Shown: positions 47,491 through 57,018 of the stretch, piece by piece | Layout: each line of letters opens with the position of its first letter | Numbering within the stretch: the first letter of the stretch is position 1 | Assembly: GCA_030831165.1 (NCBI GenBank) | Contig: JAURLP010000033.1 | Coordinates: 94,016 to 158,015 of the forward strand | DNA length: 64,000 nucleotides | Source of the DNA: Gammaproteobacteria bacterium | Lineage (GTDB): Bacteria > Pseudomonadota > Gammaproteobacteria > Pseudomonadales > Pseudohongiellaceae | Direction of reading: 5' to 3' | The notes under the pieces: generated by a model | Seen by the model: the letters and a program-made list of their open reading frames with translations, nothing else | Database searches by the model: none | What the model was told of the DNA's origin: nothing | Position numbers and translations under genes: made by a program

Positions 47491-49176
47491 TCAAAGCGCC
47501 GCTTTAGCTAATTTCTCTAAATTTCCCGCATAATTTATTACATGAAAAATTACGTTCTGTTCAATGCTGCCACTCAATAGGTGAGCGCCAGGACCTGTTG
47601 CATAGATTGGAACATCTTCACCGCTATGTGTTTCTTCTATAAGCGGTATAAAAGCTTCTTGATGGTAGCCTGGCAGCTCCGTATCTAAGTTGCTTAAATC
47701 AACTCTGCCGGAGAATGGGAGGGCTATTTGGCCTTCTTCTGAAGACTCTGGTCTTTCATAAACCCCATCAGTTTTATCTCCAAAATCAGCGAAGCCATTT
47801 CCATTCATATAGTTTAAGGTAGTGAAGGGCATGTCTTCTCTATCAAGAGTAACTTCTGTTTCAGGATTGCCAGCTGAATCGTTGCCAATCACCTTGCCCA
47901 AAATGGGATTGCCGCGAGTTGGATAACCCGCCATGGTCATTACATGACTGTGATCAGCAGTAACAATTATCAGGGTGTCCTCAGAATCAGTGTTTTCAAC
48001 AGCAGCGGCAACTGCATTGGCAAACTCTAATGTTTCATTAAGTGCGTTATAGGCATTGTTAAAGTGATGCGCATGGTCGATACGACCTCCTTCTACCATT
48101 AAGAAGAAGCCATCATTGTCTTCCTCCAATAAATCAATTGCTTTCAGGGTCATTTCACTTAATGAGGGCTCACCTGCAACATCATTTTGACGGTCAGCCT
48201 CAAATCGCATATGAGAAGGGTTGAACAAGCCCAGAATATTATTATTCTCCAGGTCGTTCAGACTATCGAAACCACTTTGATCCATAACGTATTTGCCGCC
48301 ATTATTTATCCACTCTCTGATCAGGTTTCGACCGTCTTTACGGCGGCCTTCATCAATGTTTTCAGAAAAACCAACAAGACTTTCCGGGTCTGCATCAAAA
48401 AACATTGCGCGGCCACCACCGAAAGCGACATCGATCCCATCTATTTCAATAGGTGATTGATCGTCAATCTGTAGAGTGCCTCGAAGTCTATCTGCAAAAT
48501 TGATAAGCTGACTGGCGATATCCATGCACTCGTTAGCCGGAATCTCATCTTCCAGAGTAGTAGTGCTTTCCCAGTCTCGCTCTGGAGATTTTGCATAGGT
48601 TGCGCCTGGGGTAGCATGAGTGAGCCTGGCTGTAGTGACAATTCCAGTTGCTTTGCCCGCGATTTCTGCCAGTTCCAAAGCCGTCATTAAATCTGGATTT
48701 TGACTATTGAGATAACTTTCACAATTGGCGCGTTCAGATTGTTCATCTATGCCTATAAATCCGGCCTTGGTTTTTATACCTGTGATCATTGCAGTCATGG
48801 TGCCGGCAGAATCGGGTGTTTGCTGATTAGTATTATAGGTCTTTGATAAGCCAGTCCATGGAAAGCGTTCAAAGCTTAATATGGTTTCTTCACCGCTTTG
48901 CCCTGCTTGCTGACCAGCAAATATTCGAGCAGCAGTCAAAGTCGTCATGCTTAAGCCATCTCCTACAAAGAGAATAATATTTTTAGCAGCTCCGGGAGTG
49001 TTGTTAATCGTTTTTTTTGTAGCATTAAAAACTGTATCTTGGCCATTCAGATACCAGTTTGATTGAGTATGTAAAGTAGGCAGTGAAACCCTGCTGTGTA
49101 ATAAAACAACACTGAAATACGCGATAAGAATTATTGTTATAACGATAATTAAAATTTTTTTATTTAAAATAGACAT
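47491..49176 (-). CDS. alkaline phosphatase (PhoA family)
   Basis: Exported phosphomonoesterase, 561 residues. Signal/anchor helix at the N-terminus (ILIIVITIILIAYFSVVLL). Catalytic and metal-site elements: LFVGDGLSMTTLTAA (Asp ligand), TPDSAGTMTAMITG with nucleophile Ser, EGGRIDHAHH, VTADHSHVM and EETHSGEDVPIYATGP. The protein is longer than E. coli PhoA (about 450 mature), with insertions around the substrate cleft. No clear Pho box was found in the 150 bases upstream, so phosphate control is not shown. The strand is opposite to and 8 bases from the TPR gene, and it diverges from ppx, another phosphate-releasing enzyme. Confidence 0.93.
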   Translation of the reverse strand: MSILNKKILIIVITIILIAYFSVVLLHSRVSLPTLHTQSNWYLNGQDTVFNATKKTINNTPGAAKNIILFVGDGLSMTTLTAARIFAGQQAGQSGEETILSFERFPWTGLSKTYNTNQQTPDSAGTMTAMITGIKTKAGFIGIDEQSERANCESYLNSQNPDLMTALELAEIAGKATGIVTTARLTHATPGATYAKSPERDWESTTTLEDEIPANECMDIASQLINFADRLRGTLQIDDQSPIEIDGIDVAFGGGRAMFFDADPESLVGFSENIDEGRRKDGRNLIREWINNGGKYVMDQSGFDSLNDLENNNILGLFNPSHMRFEADRQNDVAGEPSLSEMTLKAIDLLEEDNDGFFLMVEGGRIDHAHHFNNAYNALNETLEFANAVAAAVENTDSEDTLIIVTADHSHVMTMAGYPTRGNPILGKVIGNDSAGNPETEVTLDREDMPFTTLNYMNGNGFADFGDKTDGVYERPESSEEGQIALPFSGRVDLSNLDTELPGYHQEAFIPLIEETHSGEDVPIYATGPGAHLLSGSIEQNVIFHVINYAGNLEKLAKAAL

Positions 49177-49325
49177 TGATTATTCACTCTGAATTAAGCC
49201 ACTTATCAAGAAATATATATAATATAGTTCAAATATGATATTTCTATTAATTCTTTGTATTAGTGTAAACTGATGCCAATCAGATAAGCTCCTCAACCTT
49301 CAGTTTTTTTAAATAGACCTTAATT

Positions 49326-50807
49326 GTGCAAATAAATCCTGAATCACCCTATTTCGCAGCGGTAGACCTCGGTTCGAATAGTTTTCATATGCTGATCGCC
49401 CGTATTCAAAATGGGCAGATGGAAATTATAGATCGAGAGAAAGAGATGGTGCAGATTGCTCTTGGGGTTAAAAAAGACGGGCATCTTAGTCTTGAGGCTC
49501 AAACCCGTGCCCTTGAGTGTCTTTACCGCTTTTCAGAGCGCTTAAGAGACATTCCTACTGAACAAATTCGGGCTGTAGGGACGAAAACCCTCAGAATGAC
49601 CAGTCGCTCCAAGTCTTTCATTAAAAAAGCGGAGCAAATATTAGGGGTTCCCATTCAGATTATTTCTGGTTATGAGGAAGCCCGCTTAGTATATGTTGGT
49701 TTGTCTCATTCTGTGCTGAATGATCACAGTAAGCGCCTAGTAGTAGATATTGGTGGAGGCAGCACAGAATTTATTATTGGTGAAGACTATGACCCCATAT
49801 TAATGGAGAGTTTAAATATGGGTTGTGTCAGTTTTACCAAAAGATATGCCAACCGCTCAGGGAAAACGACTCATAAATTTATGGATAAAGTTTATCTGGC
49901 CGCGTGCTCTGAAATCGAAGTATTAAGAAAGAATTTTTTAAAAACAGGTTGGCAGATCGTATTTGGAACATCAGGAACAGTCAGAGCAATCGCGGATTTA
50001 ACATTGGCTAAAGATGGAGGGGCAGTGATAAGCAAAAGCTCCCTTGATCAATTATTCAATGATTTAGTCATCGATAAAAAGGTATTACAGAATGTCCCAG
50101 AATTACGCAGGGATGTATTGCCGGCAGGCGCAGCAATACTAAAGGCTGTATTTGATCAGTTGCAGCTTGAATCCATGCATGTTGGTGATGCCGCCCTTAA
50201 AGAAGGTTTATTGTTTGATACTATTGGTCGTCTTAATGACAAGGATTCTCGTAATGACACGATTAAAAAGTTGCAGCAACAATACAATGTTGATGTTGAC
50301 CATGCGCATCGAGTGGCTAAAACGGCAATTGCATTATGGCAACAAATTCGTAGCCCCGCACTCAAAGGAGTTTCGCGAACTAAAATCTTGCGTTGGGCGA
50401 CAGAATTACATGAAATTGGCTTAAGTATTTCTCATACGGGGTTTCATCATCATGGCTATTACATCATCAGGCATAACGACATGGCCGGCTTTGGTCGATA
50501 TGAGCAATATATTCTAGCAAACCTTTTGCGGTCCCACCGGAAAAGCCTTTATCAGCAACAATTTGAAGATATGGATGAGCAGGCAATAACAGCTTTTATT
50601 CCCTTGCTGGTTTGCTTACGTCTAGCGGTACTTTTTCACAGACGACGAGAGGATATTGAATATCTGCCTAAACTGACTAATACAAAGTTAGGTTATCAAC
50701 TCAAGTTTCGGCGTGGGTGGTTGAAAAAACACCCTCTTACCTTATCTGGTCTTGAGCAGGAGCGGGAGCAGTATGAAAATATAGGAGTGGCTTTTGAATT
50801 CAGTTAG
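49326..50807 (+). CDS. ppx: exopolyphosphatase Ppx/GppA family
   Basis: Hydrolyses terminal phosphate from polyphosphate (Ppx) or pppGpp (GppA). N-terminal actin-fold signature FAAVDLGSNSFHMLIARI, IRAVGTKTLR, GYEEARLVYVGL, VVDIGGGSTEFI, FGTSGTVRAI. The C-terminal HD-like region (about 310-493; HAHRVAKTAIALW, LRWATELHEIGLSISHTGFHHHGYYII) is the long form that fits Ppx better than GppA. The start is GTG without a clear ribosome site. It diverges from the alkaline phosphatase gene, so both may take part in phosphate metabolism. Confidence 0.92.
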   Translation: MQINPESPYFAAVDLGSNSFHMLIARIQNGQMEIIDREKEMVQIALGVKKDGHLSLEAQTRALECLYRFSERLRDIPTEQIRAVGTKTLRMTSRSKSFIKKAEQILGVPIQIISGYEEARLVYVGLSHSVLNDHSKRLVVDIGGGSTEFIIGEDYDPILMESLNMGCVSFTKRYANRSGKTTHKFMDKVYLAACSEIEVLRKNFLKTGWQIVFGTSGTVRAIADLTLAKDGGAVISKSSLDQLFNDLVIDKKVLQNVPELRRDVLPAGAAILKAVFDQLQLESMHVGDAALKEGLLFDTIGRLNDKDSRNDTIKKLQQQYNVDVDHAHRVAKTAIALWQQIRSPALKGVSRTKILRWATELHEIGLSISHTGFHHHGYYIIRHNDMAGFGRYEQYILANLLRSHRKSLYQQQFEDMDEQAITAFIPLLVCLRLAVLFHRRREDIEYLPKLTNTKLGYQLKFRRGWLKKHPLTLSGLEQEREQYENIGVAFEFS

Positions 50808-50862
50808 TTTCAGGTTTCCTGTGAGTGTTTCCTTCTAGCAACAGCTGGTTTATATTTGACCC

Positions 50863-51714
50863 ATGAGTGTCACGAAAATAAAGGAATTAAGTATCAAGCG
50901 TCCAGCTATTAGTAAACTTGTATTGCTTTGCTTAATTTTACTGGCGAACGTCTTGTGCGTGGAGTCATTATTGGCTCAGATCAGGCCACGAACAAGCAAC
51001 CCACGCTATACCTCTGTTGTGCCTCGAGATACTGATGGTGCCGAGTTTTATTTTACCCGTTTAATATATGGTTCAGATGGCTTCAGAAGTCGAGGAGGCT
51101 GGATGACTGATATGCCGGAAGCAGAACATTACTTTATGAGTGGCTTAACTCGATTAACAAGAGTGGATGGTGCTTTGGTTGATCTTAGGAATCCTCAGGA
51201 AGGCGCCCCCTGGATTAACCTGGTGGATCGTAGGGTCTTTGATTATCCATTTCTTTATGCAGTGGAAGTAGGTGGTTGGCGGCTAAATACTGAGGAAATC
51301 GCTATTCTAAGAGAATACCTACTGAAAGGTGGCTTCCTGATCGTTGATGATTTTCATGGTACCTACCAGTGGAATGGTTTTATGTCGACCATGCAACGTA
51401 TTTTCCCTGATCGTCCCGTAGTGGATATCCCTCACGATGATGAGGTTTTTCATGTGCTTTATGACCTTGATCCTACTATCCAGATCCCAGGGATCAGCCC
51501 ATTAAGTCGTGGTGTTACCTGGGAGCAAGATGGTTATGAACCGGTATATCGTGGTGTTTATGATGATCATGGTCGCTTAATGGTTGCCATTAATCACAAC
51601 ATGGATTTGGGTGATGCCTGGGAACATGCTGATACCCCAGGTTATCCTCAACCGATGACAGCGATGGCATATAGGTTTGCAGTGAATTACGTTATTTACT
51701 CAATGACCCACTGA
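50863..51714 (+). CDS. DUF4159 secreted protein
   Basis: A 283-residue exported protein with a signal peptide (LVLLCLILLANVLCVESLLAQ). The domain is DUF4159: EFYFTRLIYGSDGFRSRGGWMTDMPEAEHYFMSGLTRLT, then LREYLLKGGFLIVDDFHG and MAYRFAVNYVIYSM. It has the appearance of a GATase-like/flavodoxin fold without catalytic residues. In many bacteria this domain accompanies genes for MoxR-type ATPases and vWA proteins, absent here. Function unknown. It follows ppx after about 55 bases on the same strand. Confidence 0.88.
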   Translation: MSVTKIKELSIKRPAISKLVLLCLILLANVLCVESLLAQIRPRTSNPRYTSVVPRDTDGAEFYFTRLIYGSDGFRSRGGWMTDMPEAEHYFMSGLTRLTRVDGALVDLRNPQEGAPWINLVDRRVFDYPFLYAVEVGGWRLNTEEIAILREYLLKGGFLIVDDFHGTYQWNGFMSTMQRIFPDRPVVDIPHDDEVFHVLYDLDPTIQIPGISPLSRGVTWEQDGYEPVYRGVYDDHGRLMVAINHNMDLGDAWEHADTPGYPQPMTAMAYRFAVNYVIYSMTH

Positions 51715-51867
51715 TTAAGAAGGAAGCTACTAGCTAGAAGAGTATTCGTTAAAAAAGTACTCAAGCGGTCACGTATTAGTTATACGCTTTCCCTCTCCGT
51801 GCTTTTTTACTTTGACTCTTCAGCACTCGCTACGCGTCTAAAAGAATAAATTTTAAAAGAGAGATTT

Positions 51868-53400
51868 ATGGTAAAACAAATTTTAGCTTTATTTTTTATA
51901 GTGACTTCTTTTTCTGCTTATGCAGCCAGTGAAGATGAGTTAATGACTCGTGCACGGGTGATACATGATCGGGTGATGACGCTGGATACACATGTGGATA
52001 TTCCCCTAAATTTTGCTACCAGTGAACATGATCCTTTGCACGCTGATGCCCAGGTAAACTTGTTGAGGATGCGTAGTGGCGGTCTTGATACAGTTTTTTT
52101 TATTGTCTATGTCGGGCAGCAAGAACGTAATGGAATGAATTATCTTGATGCAAAAGCAGATGCCCTAAATAAATTTGATGCCATCCATCGTATGGTCGAG
52201 CTCTATCCCGATGAGATTGGGTTGGCGTATATGGCAGCAGATGCAAGTGCTTTGCACGCGGAAGGTAAACTCGTCGCCATGATTGGCGTGGAAAATGGTT
52301 TTAGTATTGGCCAGGATTTAAGTTTAATTGAAGAATTCAGTAAGCGTGGCGCTCGCTATATGGGCCTCGTTCACAATGGGCATAATGATATTGGCGATTC
52401 TGCTCAGCCTCAGGAACGTTTACATGACGAGAATGCAGAGCATGGTGGGTTAAGTGAATACGGCTACCGTGTGGTTGAAGAGCTTAATCGGGTAGGAATT
52501 TTGGTTGATGTATCGCATGTTTCAAAGCAAACCATGCTGGATGCTTTGAACCATTCCCGTGCACCAATTATTGCATCACATTCCAGTGTAAATGGTGTTT
52601 TTGTTCATCCCCGTAACCTGGATGACGAGCAGTTACTAGCCATAAAAGATAATGGTGGTGTGGTACAGATTGTTGCATTTGATAATTACCTTAACGAGGG
52701 CAGGGGAACAGCATCGGTCAGTGAATTGGTCGATCATATTGATTATGCCGTGGATCTGATTGGAGTTGAACATGTAGGTCTATCTTCAGATTTTGGTGGA
52801 GGAGGAGGAATTACAGGCTGGAATAATGCTGATGAAACCTTTAATGTCACTTTGGAGCTTGTAAGACGTGGTTATTCCGAAGATGAAATTAGCATGATCT
52901 GGAGTGGTAATGTGCTAAGAATTTTAAAAGAGGCAGAAGATATATCTGAAGTGCTTCAAACTGCTGCATCTAGCAAACCTGAATTTGAGGATTTTACAGT
53001 TTCACCAAGTAATGAAAGACTGCAAGCAATTGATTTTTCTAGCCATCCGGATGCGGAGAATTTTAGAACAAGACTCGAATACTTACTTAATGAGCCGGCA
53101 AATTTCGCAGGTCACTATGCATTAACTTATTGGGGTTGCGGCACCATGTGTCAGATGATAGCTATTGTCGACGTACATAATGGAAAAGTGTCTTTCCCTT
53201 TAACTACCAGTTTGGGTGCGTGTTTTCGTGCCAACAGTACATTATTGATTACGAATCCTCTGGATGAATTGACTATCGAAGATTTCGGAGAGGAGATGCC
53301 GGCCTGGCTAAGAAGTGGTTATTACGATTGGGATGGAAGGCAGATGCAGTTGCTGATGGAATCCCAACAGGCAGTAGATGTTGCTTGTGAAAACCTATAA
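51868..53400 (+). CDS. membrane dipeptidase (peptidase M19) fused to a C-terminal domain
   Basis: A 510-residue secreted protein. After a signal peptide (ITSFSAYAAS region), residues about 25-375 are an M19 dipeptidase: metal ligands His-x-Asp in LDTHVDIP, Glu in IGVENGFS, His in VDVSHVS and in IASHSSV, and DHIDYAVDLIGVEHVGLSSDF. The zinc site is complete. Residues about 385-510 form a separate domain (FAGHYALTYWGCGTMCQMIAIVDVHNGKVSFPL...LITNPLDEL) that occurs alone in other secreted proteins of unknown function, so this is a fusion. AAGAGAG lies six bases before the ATG. Probably cleaves dipeptides in the periplasm. Confidence 0.9.
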   Translation: MVKQILALFFIVTSFSAYAASEDELMTRARVIHDRVMTLDTHVDIPLNFATSEHDPLHADAQVNLLRMRSGGLDTVFFIVYVGQQERNGMNYLDAKADALNKFDAIHRMVELYPDEIGLAYMAADASALHAEGKLVAMIGVENGFSIGQDLSLIEEFSKRGARYMGLVHNGHNDIGDSAQPQERLHDENAEHGGLSEYGYRVVEELNRVGILVDVSHVSKQTMLDALNHSRAPIIASHSSVNGVFVHPRNLDDEQLLAIKDNGGVVQIVAFDNYLNEGRGTASVSELVDHIDYAVDLIGVEHVGLSSDFGGGGGITGWNNADETFNVTLELVRRGYSEDEISMIWSGNVLRILKEAEDISEVLQTAASSKPEFEDFTVSPSNERLQAIDFSSHPDAENFRTRLEYLLNEPANFAGHYALTYWGCGTMCQMIAIVDVHNGKVSFPLTTSLGACFRANSTLLITNPLDELTIEDFGEEMPAWLRSGYYDWDGRQMQLLMESQQAVDVACENL

Positions 53401-53402
53401 TA

Positions 53403-53430
53403 AATAAGCCTGCTGAAGCAGGCTTATTAT
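53403..53430. terminator. bidirectional intrinsic terminator
   Basis: Stem AATAAGCCTGCT / AGCAGGCTTATT (53403-53414 with 53417-53428), a 12-base perfect inverted repeat between the convergent dipeptidase and MBL genes. Confidence 0.85.
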
Positions 53431-53443
53431 TATAATTGTGAGC

Positions 53444-54289
53444 TTATTGTGACTCAGCAAGCAGACCATCCAGGCCAGCATCTAAAGTGAAGTCGGCCCA
53501 GTTAAATTCATTTCGCAGCATGTCAGCAATTTCTTCTCTGGAATTACCGTTTCTGACCATTTCCTGAGATCTTAAGCGCAAATTTAAAGTTGAATCCCTG
53601 AATTCTGCCATAGCCGCTTTGTTGGTAACCGGGCCGTGGCCTGGGATGACAGTTTCGAAATCCAGTCTAAGCACTTCGTCCAGAGTCCTGGTCCAGGCTC
53701 TTGCGCTACCGCCACCTGAATAATCAATTAATTGCGGAACATCAGCGCCATAAGTGAACATGTCTCCGGCAGCAAGTAAGCTGTGCTCTGGAAAATAAAC
53801 CACAACGTCGCCGTCAGTATGGGAGCGTCCAAAGCGGAATATTTCAACCACTTTACCGCCCAAATGAATGAAGGCATGCTCATCTACCGTGACAGTTGGA
53901 AGACCTGACATATTATCTTCAACCATTTTAAGGCGGGCATTTTCAGAAGCCACTACGACAGTACCATCTGCTTGAGCTAGTTCATTGCCGCCACTATGGT
54001 CACCGTGAAAATGAGTATTAATAACATACTTAACAGGCTGATCGCTGACAGTCGCTATCATGGCCATGACGTTGTCGTAGTCCCAGGCAAATTTATTATC
54101 GACCATGAGAATACCTTCATCAGTCAGCATAAAGGTTATATTTCCCGGTACAAATGGGTTGGTAATCATATAGATATCATCCTGTACCTGCACCAGTTCA
54201 ATAGGGCTGGGTGGTGGTTGTGCAATGCCTTGTGCAACAAATGAGCACAGAAAAATTGAAAGGCAGAGTTTAAGATAATTGAATTTCAT
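53444..54289 (-). CDS. secreted MBL-fold metallo-hydrolase
   Basis: A metallo-beta-lactamase-fold hydrolase of 281 residues with a signal peptide ending GIAQP. Motifs: MVDNKFAWD, NTHFHGDHSGGN (HxHxDH zinc site), FRFGRSHTDGDVVVYF, GDMFTYG and PGHGPV. It resembles the quinoprotein relay/SoxH-like and glyoxalase-II-like group rather than true beta-lactamases, so a penicillin-hydrolysing role should not be assumed. Acts in the periplasm, substrate unknown. Confidence 0.9.
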   Translation of the reverse strand: MKFNYLKLCLSIFLCSFVAQGIAQPPPSPIELVQVQDDIYMITNPFVPGNITFMLTDEGILMVDNKFAWDYDNVMAMIATVSDQPVKYVINTHFHGDHSGGNELAQADGTVVVASENARLKMVEDNMSGLPTVTVDEHAFIHLGGKVVEIFRFGRSHTDGDVVVYFPEHSLLAAGDMFTYGADVPQLIDYSGGGSARAWTRTLDEVLRLDFETVIPGHGPVTNKAAMAEFRDSTLNLRLRSQEMVRNGNSREEIADMLRNEFNWADFTLDAGLDGLLAESQ

Positions 54290-54419
54290 AGGTTTGAATC
54301 TCCCGGAAAATGAAGCGTTGAAGCATAAGACATAGACATTAAGCTTGCAAGACGGTATCGAGATATCGCCTTATTTTTCTTGACTTTTATCTGAGAATTA
54401 CCATAATAGCGACCTGGAT

Positions 54420-54660
54420 TTGGTGGAACGACTGACTGATTACCCTTCGGTTCAGGCAAGTCCCAAGCGATTCTATAGAATCTTGGTGACAGCCCCCATA
54501 AAGACCCGACTGAATGCTTTAAACCTGACGCAAGGTTCTATTCAGTTCCCCTAAGACGTTATCACGCATAGGGCCGTAGGAGTTCAACCAGAACTCTCCA
54601 ATTTCAGAGTATCAGTTTGCAAGCACTATAAACCCATTAAAGGGGTTATGGATTTTTTTG
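54420..54660 (+). ncRNA. structured leader RNA of ilvI-ilvH (candidate cis-regulator)
   Basis: Three stable hairpins and a terminator-like hairpin occur before ilvI. Hairpin 1 is 54460-54490 (CCAA..GATTC pairs with GAATC..TTGG, with a two-base bulge, closed by GTC/GAC). Hairpin 2 is 54510-54545 (ACTGAAT / ATTCAGT outer stem, AACC / GGTT inner). Hairpin 3 is 54579-54596 (GGAGTTC / GAACTC). AACCC / GGGTT at 54631-54647 is then followed by ATGGA and seven T, an attenuator-like end. The position fits the ilvB-OMG motif described upstream of acetolactate synthase genes in marine gammaproteobacteria, but I cannot confirm the consensus from memory. Confidence 0.6.
54631..54659 (+). terminator. attenuator-like hairpin before ilvI
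   Basis: AACCC / GGGTT stem, seven-base loop, then ATGGA and seven T, about 53 bases before the ilvI start. The stem is short, so termination may depend on alternative folding of the leader. Confidence 0.5.
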
Positions 54661-54711
54661 CTGCTGTATTTTTACCTGCTGAGCAGGATGTTATTGAAAG
54701 AGGACAACAAG

Positions 54712-56436
54712 GTGGAAATGTTATCTGGTGGAGACATGCTGATCCGTGCCCTGCATGATGAAGGTGTTGATTTAATTTTTGGATATCCTGGTGGAACTGC
54801 CTTGCATATTTATGATGCAATATTTCGGCAGGATAAAGTTGAGCATATCTTGGTCAGACATGAGCAAGGGGCTACTCATGCTGCTGATGGTTACGCTCGT
54901 GCTACCGGGAGACCAGGGGTGGTACTGGTAACTTCAGGCCCCGGGGCAACCAATACAATTACCGGTATTGCCACAGCCTATATGGATTCCATACCCATGG
55001 TGGTTATATCTGGGCAGGTTACTCGTGATGCGATTGGCTCAGATGCCTTTCAGGAAACTGATATGGTTGGTGTTTCTAGACCGGTTGTAAAACATAGTTT
55101 CCTTGTTCAGAGTGCTGCTGATATTCCGAACATAATAAAGAAAGCTTTTTATATTGCGACAACCGGACGCCCTGGCCCCGTCGTTATAGATTTCCCAAAA
55201 GATGTCACTGATCCGGCAGAGAAATTTCCTTATGAATATCCGGAAACTGTCAAACTTCGCTCCTACAGTCCACCGCAAAAGGGTCATACCGGACAGATAA
55301 AAAAAGCGGTAGAAATTTTAATGTCAGCCAAAAAACCAATTATTTATGCGGGTGGCGGTGTGGTGCAAGGTGAAGGATCAGAGGAGTTAACAAAATTAAC
55401 TCAAACCCTGGGTTTTCCCATCACCAATACTTTAATGGGACTCGGAATATATCCCGCAACTGATAAACAGTTTTTGGGCATGTTAGGGATGCATGGCACT
55501 TACGAAGCCAATATGGCCATGCATGAAGCAGACGTCATTCTTGCTGTTGGAGCTCGTTTCGATGATCGTGTGACTAATTCAGATGTTAGTAAATTCTGTC
55601 CAAATGCAACTATCTTGCATATTGATATTGACCCTGCATCGATCTCTAAAACGGTTACTGCTCACGTGCCTATTGTTGGGCCGGTTAAATCTGTGTTGAA
55701 AGAAATGAACAGCCAAATTAAAGCATCTTCAAATAAAGTCGATGCCGAAGCTCTTAAACTGTGGTGGGAAAATATTGAGCATTGGCGTCAGCGTGACTGC
55801 TTAGCGGTTGAATCTGCTGGAGAATTGATTAAGCCACAGCAAGCAATTCAGGCTCTGTATGAAGTAACTAAGGGAGATGCCTATGTGACTTCAGATGTTG
55901 GGCAGCATCAGATGTTTGCCGCTCAGTATTATCACTTCGATAAACCTCGACGCTGGATTAATTCTGGAGGTTTGGGAACCATGGGCTTTGGTTTGCCAGC
56001 TGCCATGGGTGTGCAACTTGCTTTCCCAGAGGCCACAGTTGCCTGCGTGACTGGAGAGGGCAGTATCCAGATGTGTATTCAGGAACTTGCGACCTGTAAG
56101 CAGTGCCAACTACCAATCAAAATTGTTAACTTAAATAACGAAGCCTTGGGTATGGTGAAGCAGTGGCAGGATATGCAGTATAGCGGTCGTCACTCGCACA
56201 GTACCTACGCTGATTCTCTGCCTGATTTTGTCAAACTGGCTGAAGCCTATGGACACGTCGGGATTCGCATCGAAAAATTGAGTGAGCTAAAGGAAAAGCT
56301 GGCAGAAGCTTTTGCGATGAAAGATAAGCTGGTGTTCATTGATATCGTCGTGGATCAAAACGAGCATGTTTATCCCATGGCCGTTAAAGGCGGAGCAATG
56401 AGTGAAATGTTTTTAAGTAAAACGGAGAGAACCTGA
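54712..56436 (+). CDS. ilvI: acetolactate synthase large subunit IlvI
   Basis: Catalytic TPP/FAD subunit that condenses two pyruvates, or pyruvate and 2-oxobutyrate, for valine and isoleucine synthesis; about 574 residues. [50 protein letters not shown] and the TPP motif [19 protein letters not shown]...[14 protein letters not shown] are all present. GTG at 54712 (giving MEMLSGGDM) matches the E. coli IlvI N-terminus MEMLSGAEM and has AGAGGA seven bases before it; ATG at 54718 or 54658 are alternatives. It overlaps ilvH by one base, so they are cotranscribed. Confidence 0.96.
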   Translation: MEMLSGGDMLIRALHDEGVDLIFGYPGGTALHIYDAIFRQDKVEHILVRHEQGATHAADGYARATGRPGVVLVTSGPGATNTITGIATAYMDSIPMVVISGQVTRDAIGSDAFQETDMVGVSRPVVKHSFLVQSAADIPNIIKKAFYIATTGRPGPVVIDFPKDVTDPAEKFPYEYPETVKLRSYSPPQKGHTGQIKKAVEILMSAKKPIIYAGGGVVQGEGSEELTKLTQTLGFPITNTLMGLGIYPATDKQFLGMLGMHGTYEANMAMHEADVILAVGARFDDRVTNSDVSKFCPNATILHIDIDPASISKTVTAHVPIVGPVKSVLKEMNSQIKASSNKVDAEALKLWWENIEHWRQRDCLAVESAGELIKPQQAIQALYEVTKGDAYVTSDVGQHQMFAAQYYHFDKPRRWINSGGLGTMGFGLPAAMGVQLAFPEATVACVTGEGSIQMCIQELATCKQCQLPIKIVNLNNEALGMVKQWQDMQYSGRHSHSTYADSLPDFVKLAEAYGHVGIRIEKLSELKEKLAEAFAMKDKLVFIDIVVDQNEHVYPMAVKGGAMSEMFLSKTERT

Positions 56437-56927
56437 TGCGACGAATTATTTCCATGTTAATGGAGAATGAACCGGGTGCTTTATCTCGAGTTGTCGGTTT
56501 GTTCTCGCAACGAAATTACAATATTAACTCTTTGACTGTTGCTCCGACGGACGACGTTACCTTATCGCGATTGACCGTCACTACCATTGGTGATGATCGG
56601 AAAATTGAGCAAATCATAAAACACTTGAACAAGCTGGTTGATGTCGTGAAGTTAGTTGATTTAACAGATGGTAGCCATCTTGAGAGAGAATTAATGCTCA
56701 TTAAAGTAAAGGTCTCTGGAGCTCAACGTGCTGAAGTCATGCGATTAGCTGATGTCTTTCGTGGTGAAATTGTGGATGTTACACCTACCACTTATGTGGT
56801 TCAGCTAACCGGAACGAGTGACAAGCTGGATGCTTTTATCGCTGCCCTTGGAGATACCTCAATCCTTGAAGTGGCTCGCACTGGTGTATCAGGTATTTCG
56901 CGCGCAGATAAAGTTCTGAATCTTTAA
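56436..56927 (+). CDS. ilvH: acetolactate synthase regulatory subunit IlvH
   Basis: Small regulatory subunit, 163 residues, with the ACT domain RRIISMLMENEPGALSRVVGLFSQRNYNINSLTVAPT that mediates valine feedback. The second half (LMLIKVKVSGAQRAEVMRLADVFRGEIVDVTPTTYVVQLTGTSDKLDAFI) is the standard C-terminal domain. Start codon overlaps the ilvI stop (TGATG). A strong bidirectional terminator follows. Confidence 0.97.
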   Translation: MRRIISMLMENEPGALSRVVGLFSQRNYNINSLTVAPTDDVTLSRLTVTTIGDDRKIEQIIKHLNKLVDVVKLVDLTDGSHLERELMLIKVKVSGAQRAEVMRLADVFRGEIVDVTPTTYVVQLTGTSDKLDAFIAALGDTSILEVARTGVSGISRADKVLNL

Positions 56928-56950
56928 ATTTACTATAGCTTCAGTACTAC

Positions 56951-56981
56951 AAAAAAAGCCCAGTAATGACTGGGCTTTTTT
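56951..56981. terminator. bidirectional intrinsic terminator
   Basis: Stem AAAAAGCCCAGT / ACTGGGCTTTTT with a four-base loop, A-run and T-run flanks; ends ilvIH and, from the other strand, the TPR gene. Confidence 0.95.
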
Positions 56982-57018
56982 AAGACTATTATTTAATACC
57001 GGTATACCAGTATTAAAA

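Noticed and set aside
53444..54289. Beta-lactamase resistance gene
   Set aside because: The HxHxDH site only shows a general MBL fold; other motifs favour the non-lactamase relatives.
54486..54554. Leader peptide (GTG 54486 to TAA 54552) as an attenuation sensor of ilvI
   Set aside because: The 22-codon frame has no run of Ile, Val or Leu codons, so classical ribosome-stalling attenuation is not supported; the structured RNA itself is a better explanation.
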